64,000 bases of DNA from Ferrovaceae bacterium (lineage in GTDB: Bacteria; Pseudomonadota; Gammaproteobacteria; Burkholderiales; Ferrovaceae): assembly GCA_027449685.1 (NCBI GenBank), contig DAIDLC010000001.1:157353-221352 (forward strand). Direction: 5' to 3'. A program made the translations under genes and the position numbers. Under the pieces are notes generated by a model. That model did not search any database. It saw only the letters and a program-made list of their open reading frames with translations, and was not told where the DNA came from. Shown piece by piece: positions 1-9,733 of this stretch (position 1 is its first letter; every line of letters starts with the position of its first letter).

Positions 1-65
1 CAACCGGTTGATTCGTCTGTACAATGCTGGGCTTTCCTCACGTGATAAAAGTTTTGGAGAACCAC

Positions 66-335
66 ATGGCTGCAACTGCCGCCCAGAAAGCACAAATTAT
101 GGCTGAATACCAGCGCGCCGCGAACGACACCGGGTCCCCCGAGGTGCAAATCGCCCTGCTCACCGGTCGTATCAATCAGCTCACCGATCATTTCAAAACC
201 CACGTCAAGGATCACCACTCCCGCCGTGGTCTGCTCAAGATGGTGAGCCAGCGGCGCAGCCTGCTGGATTATCTGAAGCGTAAAAATCTGGACGGCTACC
301 GTCAATTGATTGGTCGCCTGGGTATCCGCAAGTAA
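66..335 (+). CDS. rpsO: 30S ribosomal protein S15
   Basis: S15 binds the central domain of 16S rRNA early in small-subunit assembly. The 89-residue protein has the normal family length and carries the conserved [10 protein letters not shown] and [11 protein letters not shown] segments. The ORF track opens at 24, but the ATG at 66 is preferred: GGAGA lies 5 bases upstream, the protein then begins MAATAAQK, and the extra 14 residues do not resemble S15. The gene is followed by a hairpin and then pnp, the usual rpsO-pnp order in proteobacteria. The gene's own promoter lies at or beyond the left edge of the window. Confidence 0.97.
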   Translation: MAATAAQKAQIMAEYQRAANDTGSPEVQIALLTGRINQLTDHFKTHVKDHHSRRGLLKMVSQRRSLLDYLKRKNLDGYRQLIGRLGIRK

Positions 336-371
336 TTTCCGGGTGTTGCCCCATCGAATTCCGAATCGCCG

Positions 372-406
372 CGGTGTGATCCCAGCTGATCGCACCGTTT
401 TTTTTT
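372..406 (+). terminator. Rho-independent terminator/attenuator between rpsO and pnp
   Basis: A 10-bp stem (CGGTGTGATC with GATCGCACCG, one G-U wobble) closes a 6-base loop and is followed by nine T residues. It sits between rpsO and pnp. In Escherichia coli a terminator at the same place allows partial read-through into pnp, so partial termination is likely here too. Confidence 0.85.
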
Positions 407-437
407 CTGACGCTGCCTTATCAATGAGGATGTTCGC

Positions 438-2549
438 GTGAATCCAATTCGTAAATCGTTTCAATTTGGACGCCATCAAGTGCTGCTGGAGACGGGCGAA
501 ATCGCTCGTCAGGCAGACGGTGCCGTCATGGTGACCATGGAAGATACCGTGGTTCTGGTGACTTGCGTGGCCTTGAAAACGGCCAAACCCGGACAGGATT
601 TTTTCCCCTTGACGGTGGATTATCAGGAACGATTTTATGCCGGGGGGCGAATTCCGGGCGGGTTCTTCAAGCGGGAAGGACGCCCTTCGGAAAAGGAAAC
701 CTTAACCTCGCGCCTGATCGATCGTCCCCTGCGGCCTCTCTTCCCGGAGGGGTTTTACAATGAGGTGCAGATCATTGCCACGGTCATGTCCAGTAACAAC
801 GAAATCGATTCGGACATTCCCGCCCTGATCGGCGCCTCGGCCGCCGTGGCATTGGCAGGCATCCCTTTCAACGGCCCCATTGGCGCTGCCCGCGTGGGCT
901 ATATCAATGGGGAATATGTGCTCAACCCCACCGCAACCGAGTTACAGACTTCGCAGATGAATCTGGTGGTGGCCGGCACCAGCGAGGCGGTGCTCATGGT
1001 GGAATCAGAAGCCAATGAGTTACCCGAAGACGTCATGTTGGGCGCTGTGGTCTTTGGACACCAGCAAATGCAGGTGGCCATCGAGGCCATCAACGAGCTG
1101 GCTGACGAGGCCGGCAAAGACCCCTGGGATTGGCAAGCACCCGCCCGAGACGAACAACTGATTGCGCGCATTCGCGAATTGGCGCTGGAAGATCTCAAAC
1201 AAGCGTACGCCATTCGTGCCAAGCAGGCCCGAACCGAGCGTGTTTCCGAGATCCGCAAAAACACCCTGGAAGCCGTCCTGCCGGCCGACGCCGATGCTGA
1301 TACCCAAAATCGCATCAAGGGACTGTTCGGCGATCTGGAGGCCCATATCGTCCGTTCCCAGATTCTGGATGGAGAGCCCCGTATCGATGGGCGCGACACA
1401 CGCACCGTGCGCCCCATTTCCATTCGTGTGGGCGTGTTGCCCCGCACCCATGGTTCGGTGCTCTTTACCCGTGGCGAAACCCAGGCACTGGTGGTGGCCA
1501 CGCTGGGTACCGGGCGTGATGAGCAAATCATCGATGCGCTGCAGGGTGAATACAAGGACCGATTCATGTTGCATTACAATTTCCCCCCTTATTCCACGGG
1601 TGAAACGGGTCGTGTGGGAAGTCCAAAGCGGCGGGAAATTGGCCACGGTCGCTTGGCCAAGCGGGCTCTGGTGGCCACTTTGCCGAGTCCGGAAGAATTT
1701 GGGTACACCCTGCGTGTCGTTTCCGAAATTACCGAATCCAATGGTTCCAGCTCCATGGCCTCGGTGTGTGGTGGATCACTGGCGCTCATGGATGCGGGGG
1801 TGCCGGTAAAAGCGCATACGGCCGGTGTGGCCATGGGCCTGATCAAGGAAGGTAACCGCTTCGCCGTGCTAACCGATATCCTGGGAGACGAGGACCATCT
1901 GGGGGACATGGATTTCAAGGTGGCAGGCACCGAACGGGGTGTCACCGCCTTGCAGATGGATATCAAGATTACCGGAATTACCAAGGAAATCATGCAAGTG
2001 GCATTGGCCCAGGCCAAAGAGGGGCGCATGCATATCCTGGGGATCATGAAACAGGCGGTTCCCATGACGCGTCAGGAATTATCCAGTTATGCGCCGCGAA
2101 TCATCACCATCAAGATCAATCCGGAAAAAATCCGGGATGTTATTGGCAAAGGGGGCGCAGTGATTCGGGCCCTGACGGAAGAAACAGGCACCACCATCGA
2201 CATCCAGGATGATGGCACGGTCAATATTGCCTGTTTGAGTTCTGAAGCGGGCGCACTGGCCAAAAAACGGATCGAGGATCTGACGGCCAACGTGGAGGTG
2301 GGACGCGTGTATGAGGGTACCGTGCTAAAACTTCTGGACTTTGGGGCAATCGTCAGTGTGTTGCCGGGACGTGACGGTTTGTTGCATATCTCGCAAATCG
2401 CCAACGAGCGGGTCAACGCGGTGTCGGATTACCTGAAAGAAGGGCAACAGGTCAAGGTCAAGGTGCTGGAGGCCGACGAAAAGGGGCGTTTGCGTCTCAG
2501 TATGAAAGCCTTGCTGGAAAACGCTGCTCCCGCCACAACTACCGACTAA
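438..2549 (+). CDS. pnp: Polyribonucleotide nucleotidyltransferase (PNPase)
   Basis: PNPase degrades RNA 3'-to-5' by phosphorolysis and is a core part of the RNA degradosome. The 703 residues show the full family layout: a first RNase PH domain (about 12-143), a helical linker, a second RNase PH domain (about 310-450, with the FxxGETQAL segment), a KH domain (about 553-612, with IGKGGAVIR) and an S1 domain (about 621-690, ending RLRLSMK). The GTG start at 438 is supported by GAGGA 7 bases upstream. It lies just after the rpsO terminator. Expression is probably by read-through plus autoregulation at the leader, as known for the family. Confidence 0.97.
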   Translation: MNPIRKSFQFGRHQVLLETGEIARQADGAVMVTMEDTVVLVTCVALKTAKPGQDFFPLTVDYQERFYAGGRIPGGFFKREGRPSEKETLTSRLIDRPLRPLFPEGFYNEVQIIATVMSSNNEIDSDIPALIGASAAVALAGIPFNGPIGAARVGYINGEYVLNPTATELQTSQMNLVVAGTSEAVLMVESEANELPEDVMLGAVVFGHQQMQVAIEAINELADEAGKDPWDWQAPARDEQLIARIRELALEDLKQAYAIRAKQARTERVSEIRKNTLEAVLPADADADTQNRIKGLFGDLEAHIVRSQILDGEPRIDGRDTRTVRPISIRVGVLPRTHGSVLFTRGETQALVVATLGTGRDEQIIDALQGEYKDRFMLHYNFPPYSTGETGRVGSPKRREIGHGRLAKRALVATLPSPEEFGYTLRVVSEITESNGSSSMASVCGGSLALMDAGVPVKAHTAGVAMGLIKEGNRFAVLTDILGDEDHLGDMDFKVAGTERGVTALQMDIKITGITKEIMQVALAQAKEGRMHILGIMKQAVPMTRQELSSYAPRIITIKINPEKIRDVIGKGGAVIRALTEETGTTIDIQDDGTVNIACLSSEAGALAKKRIEDLTANVEVGRVYEGTVLKLLDFGAIVSVLPGRDGLLHISQIANERVNAVSDYLKEGQQVKVKVLEADEKGRLRLSMKALLENAAPATTTD

Positions 2550-2684
2550 CCCCAGCCACATTGCGCCCGTCTGCCGGGATGGGCGCATGTGTTTACCCGA
2601 ATGCGTGCTAGAATCCTCCGGCAGGCGCAGTCACTCGAAGTACCGGGACATTTTTTGGACCCTCATCGATACGGTTTTAAAACT

Positions 2685-3107
2685 ATGGTAGAAGCCACTC
2701 TCAAGCACTTTGCTCCCTACGTCCCCAAAAAGGGCGAGGAGTATATGAACAAGAAGCAACTCGCCCACTTTCGTCACATGCTGGAGGAGTGGAAGTCGGA
2801 GCTAAGCCAGGATATCGATCGTACGGTGCATACCATGCAGGATGAGGCCACGGTCTTTGCCGATCCCAACGATCGGGCCAGTCAGGAATCCGATATGGCG
2901 CTGGAATTGCGTAACCGGGACCGGGAACGCAAATTGATCAAAAAGATCGATGAGACGATCGCCAAGATCGATGCCGAGGAATACGGCTACTGCAACAGTT
3001 GTGGCGTGGAAATTGGTTTGCAGCGTTTGCAGGCACGCCCCACCGCCAGCTTGTGCATCGATTGCAAGCAGCTCGAAGAAATGCGCGAACGGCAAGTGGC
3101 CAAGTAG
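2685..3107 (+). CDS. dksA: RNA polymerase-binding transcription factor DksA
   Basis: DksA binds the RNA polymerase secondary channel and works with ppGpp to reset rRNA and amino-acid promoters. The C4 zinc finger is complete (CNSC and CIDC), and the coiled-coil tip has DPNDRAS, matching the acidic DxxDxA tip of the family. The track starts at 2589. The ATG at 2685 is chosen because the protein then has 140 residues and aligns with the N-terminus of E. coli DksA. The ATG at 2745 has a strong GAGGAG but would cut the conserved GEEYMN segment, so it is less likely to be the only start. The gene stands alone and ends in a bidirectional terminator. Confidence 0.93.
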   Translation: MVEATLKHFAPYVPKKGEEYMNKKQLAHFRHMLEEWKSELSQDIDRTVHTMQDEATVFADPNDRASQESDMALELRNRDRERKLIKKIDETIAKIDAEEYGYCNSCGVEIGLQRLQARPTASLCIDCKQLEEMRERQVAK

Positions 3108-3179
3108 GGTCCCAGGCCAGAGAGGACTTTAGCAGGTTTTCTTGTTCCAACGGTGGGCACAGGCTGACGTACGCCTGAT

Positions 3180-3222
3180 AACCCATAAAAAAACCCGCCT
3201 CGAGCGGGTTTTTTTATGGGTT
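3180..3222. terminator. Bidirectional terminator between dksA and slmA
   Basis: A perfect 19-bp inverted repeat with a 5-base loop has a GC core (ACCCGC/GCGGGT), flanked by A7 on the left and T7 on the right. It therefore reads as a rho-independent terminator from both sides, and it lies between the convergent dksA and slmA genes. Confidence 0.92.
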
Positions 3223-3230
3223 GGAGCGCT

Positions 3231-3821
3231 TCAGGATGGTCTGGGGGGGGCGTGCGGGCACAAAAGTGCCCATTGTTGCTCCCAACCGGACAAGGGCAGG
3301 CGCTGAAAGCCGCTTTTGGCAAATTGTTGCCAACGACCCAGAACATAGCAGAGCAGGGCATTGGCCAGGGCGCTGGTATTCAGGTCGGAGGTCAGTTCGC
3401 CCCCCGAGACGGCCAGACGCAGGCTTTGGCGCAGGGTGGCTTCAACCCGATCCAGAATCTGGTTGATCCGGGCCTGGAGGCGCTCATTTTCATGAATCAG
3501 GGCATCTCCCAGCAGGACGCGGGTCATTCCCGGATTTTTTTCGGCAAAGGCGAGCAGCAGGGCCAGGGTGGATTCTGCTTGTTCCACGCCGCGCAAGCGC
3601 TCGGAAAGGATCCGATTGATCCGGGTAAACAGGGTTTCCTCGATGAATCCGATGAGCCCTTCAAACATTTGCGCCTTGCTGGCAAAATGACGATATAAGG
3701 CCGCCTCGGACAAGCCGAGCCGTTGGGCCAGACTGGCTGTCGTGGTCTTTTCAACCCGGGGTTGCTCCAGCATGGCCGCCAGGGCCTGCAGGATCTCGTT
3801 GCGCCGTTCTCCCGATTTCAT
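3231..3821 (-). CDS. slmA: Nucleoid occlusion factor SlmA (TetR-like)
   Basis: SlmA binds specific chromosomal sites and blocks FtsZ ring assembly over unsegregated DNA. The 196-residue protein matches E. coli SlmA closely in layout: RRNEILQALAAML, then a TetR helix-turn-helix (LSEAALYRHFASKAQMFE) and the following FIEETLFTRINRIL. The longer track start (3893) is rejected. The ATG at 3821 gives the SlmA-like N-terminus MKSGERRNEI and has GGGAGA 10 bases upstream. Simple TetR repressor is the alternative reading, but helix-turn-helix and helix 4 match SlmA well. It is monocistronic and divergent from yebC. Confidence 0.88.
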   Translation of the reverse strand: MKSGERRNEILQALAAMLEQPRVEKTTTASLAQRLGLSEAALYRHFASKAQMFEGLIGFIEETLFTRINRILSERLRGVEQAESTLALLLAFAEKNPGMTRVLLGDALIHENERLQARINQILDRVEATLRQSLRLAVSGGELTSDLNTSALANALLCYVLGRWQQFAKSGFQRLPLSGWEQQWALLCPHAPPRPS

Positions 3822-4002
3822 ACTGCTTGATTCTCCCGATAGGAGGGCATAAATGCCCTGGATTCCTGTGAAGTCCGATGCGGATGGTACCATCCTCGCC
3901 CGGTCATGAGAATCTGGGAGGCTGCCGGATGGCCCCTTGCATGGCTCATGGTAGAATGGCGCAGGGCATTGATTCGATATTTATTGACTGTAAGGAACGA
4001 TC

Positions 4003-4728
4003 GTGGCGGGACATAGCAAATGGGCCAATATCAAGCATAAGAAAGCTGCGGCAGATGCCAAGCGCGGTAAGGTGTTTACCCGGTTGATCAAGGAAATCAC
4101 GGTGGCTGCCCGCATGGGTGGAGCGGACGTGGGGAGCAATCCGCGCTTGCGCCTGGCGGTGGACAAGGCTTACGACCAGAACATGCCCAAAGATACCATC
4201 GAACGGGCCATCAAGCGCGGAAGCGGCGGGTTGGAAGGCGTCAACTATGAGGAAATCCGGTATGAAGGCTATGGCATCAATGGGGCGGCCATCATCGTGG
4301 ATTGCCTGACGGACAATCGCACCCGCACGGTGGCGGATGTGCGCCATGCGTTTACCAAATTTGGCGGCAATCTGGGAACCGATGGATCGGTGGCTTTTTT
4401 GTTTACCCACTGCGGGCAAATGATCTTCTCTCCGGGTACGGCCGAAGAAGCGCTGCTGGAAGCTGCACTGGAGGCCGGTGCCGAGGATGTGATCACGCAT
4501 GATGACGGTAGCCTCGAGGTGCTTACTCCGCCCCACGAGTTTTCCACCATCAAACAGACGCTGGAGAAGGCCGGTCTTACCCCGGCGTTTGGTGAAGTGA
4601 CCATGAAGCCCCAAAACGAAACAGAGTTTTCCGGGGATGAGGCCGTACGCATGCAAAAGTTGCTCGATGCGCTGGAAAATTTGGATGACGTTCAGGCCGT
4701 GTATACCACGGCCATCATGTCCGACTAA
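4003..4728 (+). CDS. yebC: YebC/PmpR family transcriptional regulator/translation factor
   Basis: Members of this family bind DNA or act on the ribosome; the exact role differs between species. The protein has 241 residues, the family norm, and starts with the hallmark [20 protein letters not shown]. The GTG start at 4003 has AAGGAA 5 bases upstream. It heads the yebC-ruvC-ruvA-ruvB-ybgC-tol order common in proteobacteria. The 119-bp gap to ruvC could hold a separate promoter, but none was obvious. Confidence 0.95.
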   Translation: MAGHSKWANIKHKKAAADAKRGKVFTRLIKEITVAARMGGADVGSNPRLRLAVDKAYDQNMPKDTIERAIKRGSGGLEGVNYEEIRYEGYGINGAAIIVDCLTDNRTRTVADVRHAFTKFGGNLGTDGSVAFLFTHCGQMIFSPGTAEEALLEAALEAGAEDVITHDDGSLEVLTPPHEFSTIKQTLEKAGLTPAFGEVTMKPQNETEFSGDEAVRMQKLLDALENLDDVQAVYTTAIMSD

Positions 4729-4847
4729 TCCACGGCACAAGTCCAGACTGTGAATCGGGAGTCCACGGGAACAGATTTTTTCTGTGGTTTTGTCCTCCGA
4801 CGGGTGGCTTGATTCGTTATCATCCCAGCGGCAAAAGGAGCTCTTGC

Positions 4848-5387
4848 ATGCGTATTCTTGGTATCGACCCGGGTTTGCGCGTGACGGGCTTTGGCCTCAT
4901 CGAAGCCCGAAGCCACAGTCGCACACTGGAATACATTACCAGCGGTTCGATTTCGAGTCGCCCACAGGATCCATTACCCCTGCGGCTAAAATCCTTGTTT
5001 GATGGGGTGAGTGAAGTCATTGAACGTTATGCACCTGAAATCGTTGCCGTGGAAATCGTGTTCGTCAACATCAACCCCCAGTCGACCCTGCTGCTGGGCC
5101 AGGCCCGGGGAGCAGCGATCGCAGCGGCTGTGGCCAGAGATCTGCCCGTGGCCGAATATACCGCGCTGCAAATCAAGCAGGCCGTTGTGGGGCACGGACA
5201 TGCCAGCAAGCAGCAGGTCCAGCACATGGTAATGCGACTGCTACAATTGACGGCACTCCCGGGCACCGATCCCGCTGATGCCCTGGCTTGCGCGATCCGC
5301 CATGCGCATGAACAGCACGGACTCACCATGCCTGCCGGTCTTTTGGCTGGTCTTAAGATGAAAGGGGGGCGCTTGATATGGAAATGA
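4848..5387 (+). CDS. ruvC: Crossover junction endodeoxyribonuclease RuvC
   Basis: RuvC cuts Holliday junctions after RuvAB branch migration. The 179-residue protein has the RNase H-like active-site acids: D7 in GIDPG, the glutamate in VAVEIVFVN and the aspartates in [11 protein letters not shown]. The ATG at 4848 is chosen over the track start 4809 because AAGGAG lies 7 bases upstream and the protein then begins MRILGIDPG as in the family. ruvA follows after 100 bp. Confidence 0.96.
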   Translation: MRILGIDPGLRVTGFGLIEARSHSRTLEYITSGSISSRPQDPLPLRLKSLFDGVSEVIERYAPEIVAVEIVFVNINPQSTLLLGQARGAAIAAAVARDLPVAEYTALQIKQAVVGHGHASKQQVQHMVMRLLQLTALPGTDPADALACAIRHAHEQHGLTMPAGLLAGLKMKGGRLIWK

Positions 5388-5487
5388 TACGGATTGGCGA
5401 GCCAAGTACGGGCCCAAACGCTGGAAGCCCTCGATCCAGGGTACTTGGGCGTGAGCCGCTGGTTGTGTTTGCGGGAAATACCATCGG

Positions 5488-6078
5488 ATGATTGGGCGGT
5501 TGGCAGGTAGTTTATTGGTGCGAACGCCGCCCCACATTCTGCTGGACGTGCAGGGGGTGGGCTACGAAGTGGATGTGCCCATGAGCACTTTCTACGAATT
5601 ACCGGCGTTGGGAGCCCCGGTGGTGTTACTCATTCACCAGGTGGTGCGGGAAGATGCGATTCTGTTGTTCGGTTTCCTGACCGAAGCCGAGCGCGAGGTG
5701 TTTCGACAGCTCCTCAAGATCTCGGGGGTTGGCCCCCGCTTGGCCTTGGCGGTGTTGTCGGGCTTGTCCATTGCGGAATTGGGACAGGCGGTGGCCAGCG
5801 CCGATACGGCCCGCTTGACGCGTATCCCCGGGGTAGGAAAAAAGACCGCCGAGCGCTTGCTGCTGGAATTGCGGGAAAAGGTCACTCCCTTGGCGGGTGT
5901 GGCGCACCCCACGGGGTCACAGGAGCATCAAATCCAGCAACGCGAAATCCATCATGCGTTAATGGCCCTGGGGTATAACGATCGGGAAATCGATTGGGTG
6001 ACCAAACAACTTTCCGCTGACCTCGGATTGGAAGAGGGCATACGACGTGCGCTCAAATTACTGTCCCGCAAGGAATGA
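5488..6078 (+). CDS. ruvA: Holliday junction branch migration protein RuvA
   Basis: RuvA tetramers hold the Holliday junction in a square planar form and load RuvB. The 196 residues show an N-terminal OB-fold ([10 protein letters not shown]...VGYEVDVP), two helix-hairpin-helix motifs ([26 protein letters not shown]) and the C-terminal RuvB-binding domain ([11 protein letters not shown]). The upstream GGGAA is modest. The 100-bp gap after ruvC contains an imperfect inverted repeat (CCAAGTAC...GTACTTGG). ruvB starts 6 bases after the stop. Confidence 0.96.
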   Translation: MIGRLAGSLLVRTPPHILLDVQGVGYEVDVPMSTFYELPALGAPVVLLIHQVVREDAILLFGFLTEAEREVFRQLLKISGVGPRLALAVLSGLSIAELGQAVASADTARLTRIPGVGKKTAERLLLELREKVTPLAGVAHPTGSQEHQIQQREIHHALMALGYNDREIDWVTKQLSADLGLEEGIRRALKLLSRKE

Positions 6079-6084
6079 TGCATC

Positions 6085-7113
6085 TTGATTGAAACCGATC
6101 GACTGCTCATGGCCCAGTCTGGTTCCGTTCAGGAGGAAGCGCTGGAACGGGCTTTGCGTCCGCGGCATTTGAAAGAATACGTGGGGCAACCAAAAATTTG
6201 CGCGCAGCTGGAAATTTTCATTCAGGCCGCGCAACAACGTCGGGAACCTCTGGACCACGTGCTACTGTTTGGGCCTCCAGGGCTGGGAAAAACCACTCTG
6301 GCGCATATCATTGCCCGGGAGATGGGGGTCAATCTGCGCCAAACCTCCGGCCCGGTGCTGGAACGGGCCGGCGATTTGGCGGCGCTGCTGACCAACCTCG
6401 AACCCCATGATGTACTGTTCATCGATGAAATCCACCGCCTTAACCCAGTCGTGGAGGAGATGCTTTATCCGGCTCTGGAAGATTACCAGATCGACCTCAT
6501 GATAGGAGAAGGCCCTGCAGCGCGTTCGGTCAAGCTCGATCTGCCTCCGTTTACGCTGGTGGGCGCCACCACGCGGGCCGGCATGCTGACCAACCCGTTG
6601 CGCGATCGCTTCGGGATTGTGGCCCGTCTGGAATTTTACAGTGTGGAAGAATTGGCAAAGATCGTCGAGCGCTCAGCGCACTTGCTCACTATGGAAATCG
6701 ATCCTCATGGGGTGCGCGAAGTGGCGTGTCGCTCACGGGGCACGCCACGGATTGCCAACCGCCTATTGCGGCGCGTGCGGGACTATGCCGAAGTCAAGGC
6801 CGAGGGACGGGTAACCCGTGAAGTGGCTGATGCCGGCTTGCTGATGCTCGATGTGGATGCGGCGGGTCTGGATCTCATGGATCGCAAGCTGCTGTTGACC
6901 GTGATCGAAAAGTTTGCGGGCGGTCCGGTGGGCATCGATAATCTGGCTGCTGCCATCGGCGAAGAGCGGGATACCATTGAAGAGGTTCTGGAACCTTACC
7001 TCATTCAGCAAGGTTATTTGCAACGCACGGCCCGTGGCCGGATGGCCACGCCAGGGGCGTACCAATACTTTGGTTTGCTCCCTGCTGCGGGCAGTTCCGG
7101 GAGTTTGCTCTAG
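6085..7113 (+). CDS. ruvB: Holliday junction branch migration ATPase RuvB
   Basis: RuvB is the hexameric AAA+ motor of branch migration. The 342-residue protein has Walker [10 protein letters not shown], Walker B FIDEIHRL, sensor 1 GATTRAG, the arginine finger region PLRDRFGI and a winged-helix end ([13 protein letters not shown]). The start is TTG at 6085: the resulting MIETDRL matches the family N-terminus, whereas the next ATG (6109) would remove it. A TTG start suggests reduced translation relative to ruvA. It is co-transcribed with ruvA. Confidence 0.96.
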   Translation: MIETDRLLMAQSGSVQEEALERALRPRHLKEYVGQPKICAQLEIFIQAAQQRREPLDHVLLFGPPGLGKTTLAHIIAREMGVNLRQTSGPVLERAGDLAALLTNLEPHDVLFIDEIHRLNPVVEEMLYPALEDYQIDLMIGEGPAARSVKLDLPPFTLVGATTRAGMLTNPLRDRFGIVARLEFYSVEELAKIVERSAHLLTMEIDPHGVREVACRSRGTPRIANRLLRRVRDYAEVKAEGRVTREVADAGLLMLDVDAAGLDLMDRKLLLTVIEKFAGGPVGIDNLAAAIGEERDTIEEVLEPYLIQQGYLQRTARGRMATPGAYQYFGLLPAAGSSGSLL

Positions 7114-7222
7114 TGGGTTTCGGGGCAATCCGGTTGGGGTTCCTCGGCCCTGTTCTTGGCCCAGTGTTGGGCAGGCAGGAGGGGCAGGGGATTGATGTGT
7201 TTTCTTTTTTGGGACGATTCCA

Positions 7223-7666
7223 GTGACTCAGGCCACCAGCGTTAGCTTGCGCATCTATCACGAAGACACCGACTCGGGGGGAGTGGTCTATCACGCCAAC
7301 TACCTGCGTTATATGGAACGGGCTCGTACCGAATGGCTCTTGGCTCAAGGTTTTGATCATGAACGCATCGAGCGTGAGTTCGGCATTTTGTTCGTGGTTC
7401 GTTCCGTGGACATCAAATATTTGCGCCCCGCCCGTCTGGGCGACTATTTGCAGGTCTGGGCAGAACCGAAAGCCTTGCGGCGCGGATTGGTCACCTTTGA
7501 GCAAACCGTGCGCCGAGCCGATGAAGTGCTGGCACAAGCCACTGTTCGCGTGATTAGCGTATCCCTGAAAGACTTCCGATCCACGGATGTCCCTGCAGAA
7601 ATGGTTCGGATTTTCGGGCTGCGACCGGACACGCTAGTCCCACCCGTCTCTACAATGCCCCACTAG
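7223..7666 (+). CDS. ybgC: Tol-Pal system-associated acyl-CoA thioesterase YbgC
   Basis: YbgC is a hotdog-fold thioesterase that acts on acyl-CoA or acyl-ACP and is encoded at the head of tol-pal operons. The 147-residue protein carries the family active-site stretch YHEDTDSGGVVYHANYLRYM, whose aspartate is catalytic. The GTG start at 7223 keeps the usual length. tolQ follows within 16 bases, consistent with one operon. Physiological substrate is not visible from sequence. Confidence 0.94.
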   Translation: MTQATSVSLRIYHEDTDSGGVVYHANYLRYMERARTEWLLAQGFDHERIEREFGILFVVRSVDIKYLRPARLGDYLQVWAEPKALRRGLVTFEQTVRRADEVLAQATVRVISVSLKDFRSTDVPAEMVRIFGLRPDTLVPPVSTMPH

Positions 7667-7682
7667 CCGGAGGAGTTTGTCA

Positions 7683-8375
7683 GTGAATGTGACGACCGAT
7701 ATTACCCTGCTGACATTGGTGACCAATGCCAGTGTTCTGGTACAAATCGTGATGGGATTATTGCTCCTGGTTTCTCTCATGTCCTGGTCCTACATTTTTT
7801 CCAAGATGTTGACCGTGCGCCGGGCGCGGCGTCAAACCAGTGATTTCGAGGAGTCCTTCTGGAGCGGCGCTGATTTGAACACGTTATTCCAGCGCAGTTC
7901 GGCCAACGCCCGCGAATCGGGTTCTCTGGAACGTATTTTTGAATCCGGGTTTCGGGAATTCATGCGCCACCGCAAGGCGGGTTCGCAAGATACTCAAGCC
8001 ATCACTAGTGGGGTGCAACGGGCCATGAAAGCGACTTTCCAGCGCGAAATGGACGCGCTGGAATCCCATCTGGCGTTTTTGGCCACAGTGGGCTCCGTGA
8101 GCCCTTATGTCGGGTTGTTTGGAACCGTGTGGGGCATCATGAACGCCTTTCGGGGTCTGGCCAATGTGGGGCAAGCCACTCTGGCCCATGTGGCCCCCGG
8201 GATTGCCGAGGCGCTGGTGGCTACAGCCATGGGTTTGTTTGCCGCCATCCCCGCTGTAGTCGCCTATAACCGCTATGCGCACGAAATCGATCGACTGGCC
8301 ATTCGCTTTGAGAGCTTCATGGAAGAATTTTCCAATATTCTGCAGCGCCAGATCAAGCCCGTGGCCACGCGTTAA
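7683..8375 (+). CDS. tolQ: Tol-Pal system inner-membrane protein TolQ
   Basis: TolQ forms the proton channel stator with TolR and energises TolA. The 230-residue protein has one N-terminal membrane helix (VLVQIVMGLLLLVSLMSWSY) and two C-terminal helices around TVGSVSPYVGLFGTVWGIM and PGIAEALVATAMGLFAAIPA, the MotA/TolQ/ExbB pattern. The track starts at the TTG at 7677, but GGAGGAG (7669-7675) would be only one base away. The GTG at 7683 is spaced 7 bases and is preferred. Confidence 0.95.
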   Translation: MNVTTDITLLTLVTNASVLVQIVMGLLLLVSLMSWSYIFSKMLTVRRARRQTSDFEESFWSGADLNTLFQRSSANARESGSLERIFESGFREFMRHRKAGSQDTQAITSGVQRAMKATFQREMDALESHLAFLATVGSVSPYVGLFGTVWGIMNAFRGLANVGQATLAHVAPGIAEALVATAMGLFAAIPAVVAYNRYAHEIDRLAIRFESFMEEFSNILQRQIKPVATR

Positions 8376-8390
8376 AGGAATCGAGTCGCC

Positions 8391-8807
8391 ATGCTACGAA
8401 AACCGCGCCGTGCCATGAGTCAGATCAATGTGGTGCCCTATATCGATGTCATGCTGGTGCTGCTGGTCATCTTCATGGTTACGGCCCCCATGATCAATCC
8501 CGGCCAGGTGGATTTGCCTTCTGTGGGGCAGAGTCTGAGTCAACCCGAGCGCCCCGTACAGGTGACGCTGCGCCAGGATGGCAGTATTTCCCTGCTGGAT
8601 CCGCAAGGGGTGGCCGGTGAGGTGGTGGTCCCGCGCGGCCAGTTGGTCGCTGTTCTCAAAACCATCGTGGCGCGCACGCCGGAGCAACCGGTGGTGATTG
8701 CTGCGGATCGAACGGTGCGCTACGAAGAGGTTCTGCAACTAATGGATTTGATCAAGCAAGCCCAGGTCAAACGTCTGGGGTTGTTGGCGCGGGCTAGAAA
8801 TGGATAA
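8391..8807 (+). CDS. tolR: Tol-Pal system protein TolR
   Basis: TolR is the ExbD-like partner of TolQ. The protein has 138 residues, with a single N-terminal membrane helix containing the conserved channel aspartate (NVVPYIDVMLVLLVIFMV) and a periplasmic ExbD/TolR domain (VVIAADRTVRYEEVLQLMD). ATG at 8391 follows AAAGGAA at a spacing of about 10. It lies 15 bases after tolQ in the operon. Confidence 0.96.
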   Translation: MLRKPRRAMSQINVVPYIDVMLVLLVIFMVTAPMINPGQVDLPSVGQSLSQPERPVQVTLRQDGSISLLDPQGVAGEVVVPRGQLVAVLKTIVARTPEQPVVIAADRTVRYEEVLQLMDLIKQAQVKRLGLLARARNG

Positions 8808-8872
8808 ATCCCTGGGGCGAGCGGCCTGCGAACAACGCGATCTGTGGTGGGGCCTGGTATCTCTGACACATC

Positions 8873-9733
8873 ATGTCCAACTGGCCGATTTCTGCTGAAC
8901 GGGGGGTACGTCCCTGGTCCTGGCTGCTGGCACTGGGGGTGCATGGCTTGTTCATCGCCGTACTGGTGGTGGGCGTGTCCTGGCAACGTCGGGTGGTATC
9001 CACCCCCTTGCAGGCCGAACTCTGGTCCGAACTGCCGGCACCGGCCACCAGCAATCGAGTGCCACCCCCGTCACCTAATCCGGAACAACCCAGCGCACCG
9101 CCCCCGACGCCTGCTCCGGCGCCACCGGTACCCCACCCGGCAGAGCAGCCCCCTCTAAAGCCTGCCACGACCCCTCCCATCAAGGCCAGCCCGGCGCGTA
9201 CCGAAGCGGCGCCTCCCGCAATAACCCAGGCGAGCAAATCCGACATTGCCCTGGAAAAAAAGCAACGGCAAGAACAGGAACGCGCAAAGTTGGCCTTGAA
9301 GCGGCAAAAAGAGCTGGAGGAGCAACTGCGCCAGGAACGTGCCGAAGCTGCGCAGGAAAAAAAACAGGATGATGCGCGTCGGGCCCTGAATGAGCTCCGT
9401 CACGAGCAACAAGTGCAACTGGCACAGGCGGTTCAGGCGGCCAAGGCGGCCCAGATCGATCGCTACAAACTGGCCATCATCAACAAAATCAAGAACAATA
9501 CAGAGGTGCCAGAGGGGGTGCCGGATGGAACGACGCTGGACGTGGATGTGACGATCCTGCCCACGGGGGAAGTGCTGACGCCCATCAAAATTGTTCAGTC
9601 CAGCGGCAATGCCCAGTATGATCAGGCCGTGATTCGCGGTATCATGCGTTCCCAACCGTTACCGCTACCACCGGATATGGCCTTGCGACGGGATTTCAGA
9701 ACGACTCACTTGCAATTACGCCATGAAAAATAA
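8873..9733 (+). CDS. tolA: Cell envelope integrity protein TolA
   Basis: TolA spans the periplasm and links the TolQR motor to TolB-Pal. The 286 residues show the three-part layout: one N-terminal membrane helix (about 17-37), a proline-rich stretch (about 60-100) followed by a Lys/Gln/Glu/Arg-rich coiled coil (about 120-195), and the globular TolA C-terminal domain (YKLAIINKIKNN ... QYDQAVIRGI). No clear ribosome-binding site precedes the ATG. The last 11 bases overlap tolB, so translation is probably coupled. Confidence 0.93.
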   Translation: MSNWPISAERGVRPWSWLLALGVHGLFIAVLVVGVSWQRRVVSTPLQAELWSELPAPATSNRVPPPSPNPEQPSAPPPTPAPAPPVPHPAEQPPLKPATTPPIKASPARTEAAPPAITQASKSDIALEKKQRQEQERAKLALKRQKELEEQLRQERAEAAQEKKQDDARRALNELRHEQQVQLAQAVQAAKAAQIDRYKLAIINKIKNNTEVPEGVPDGTTLDVDVTILPTGEVLTPIKIVQSSGNAQYDQAVIRGIMRSQPLPLPPDMALRRDFRTTHLQLRHEK

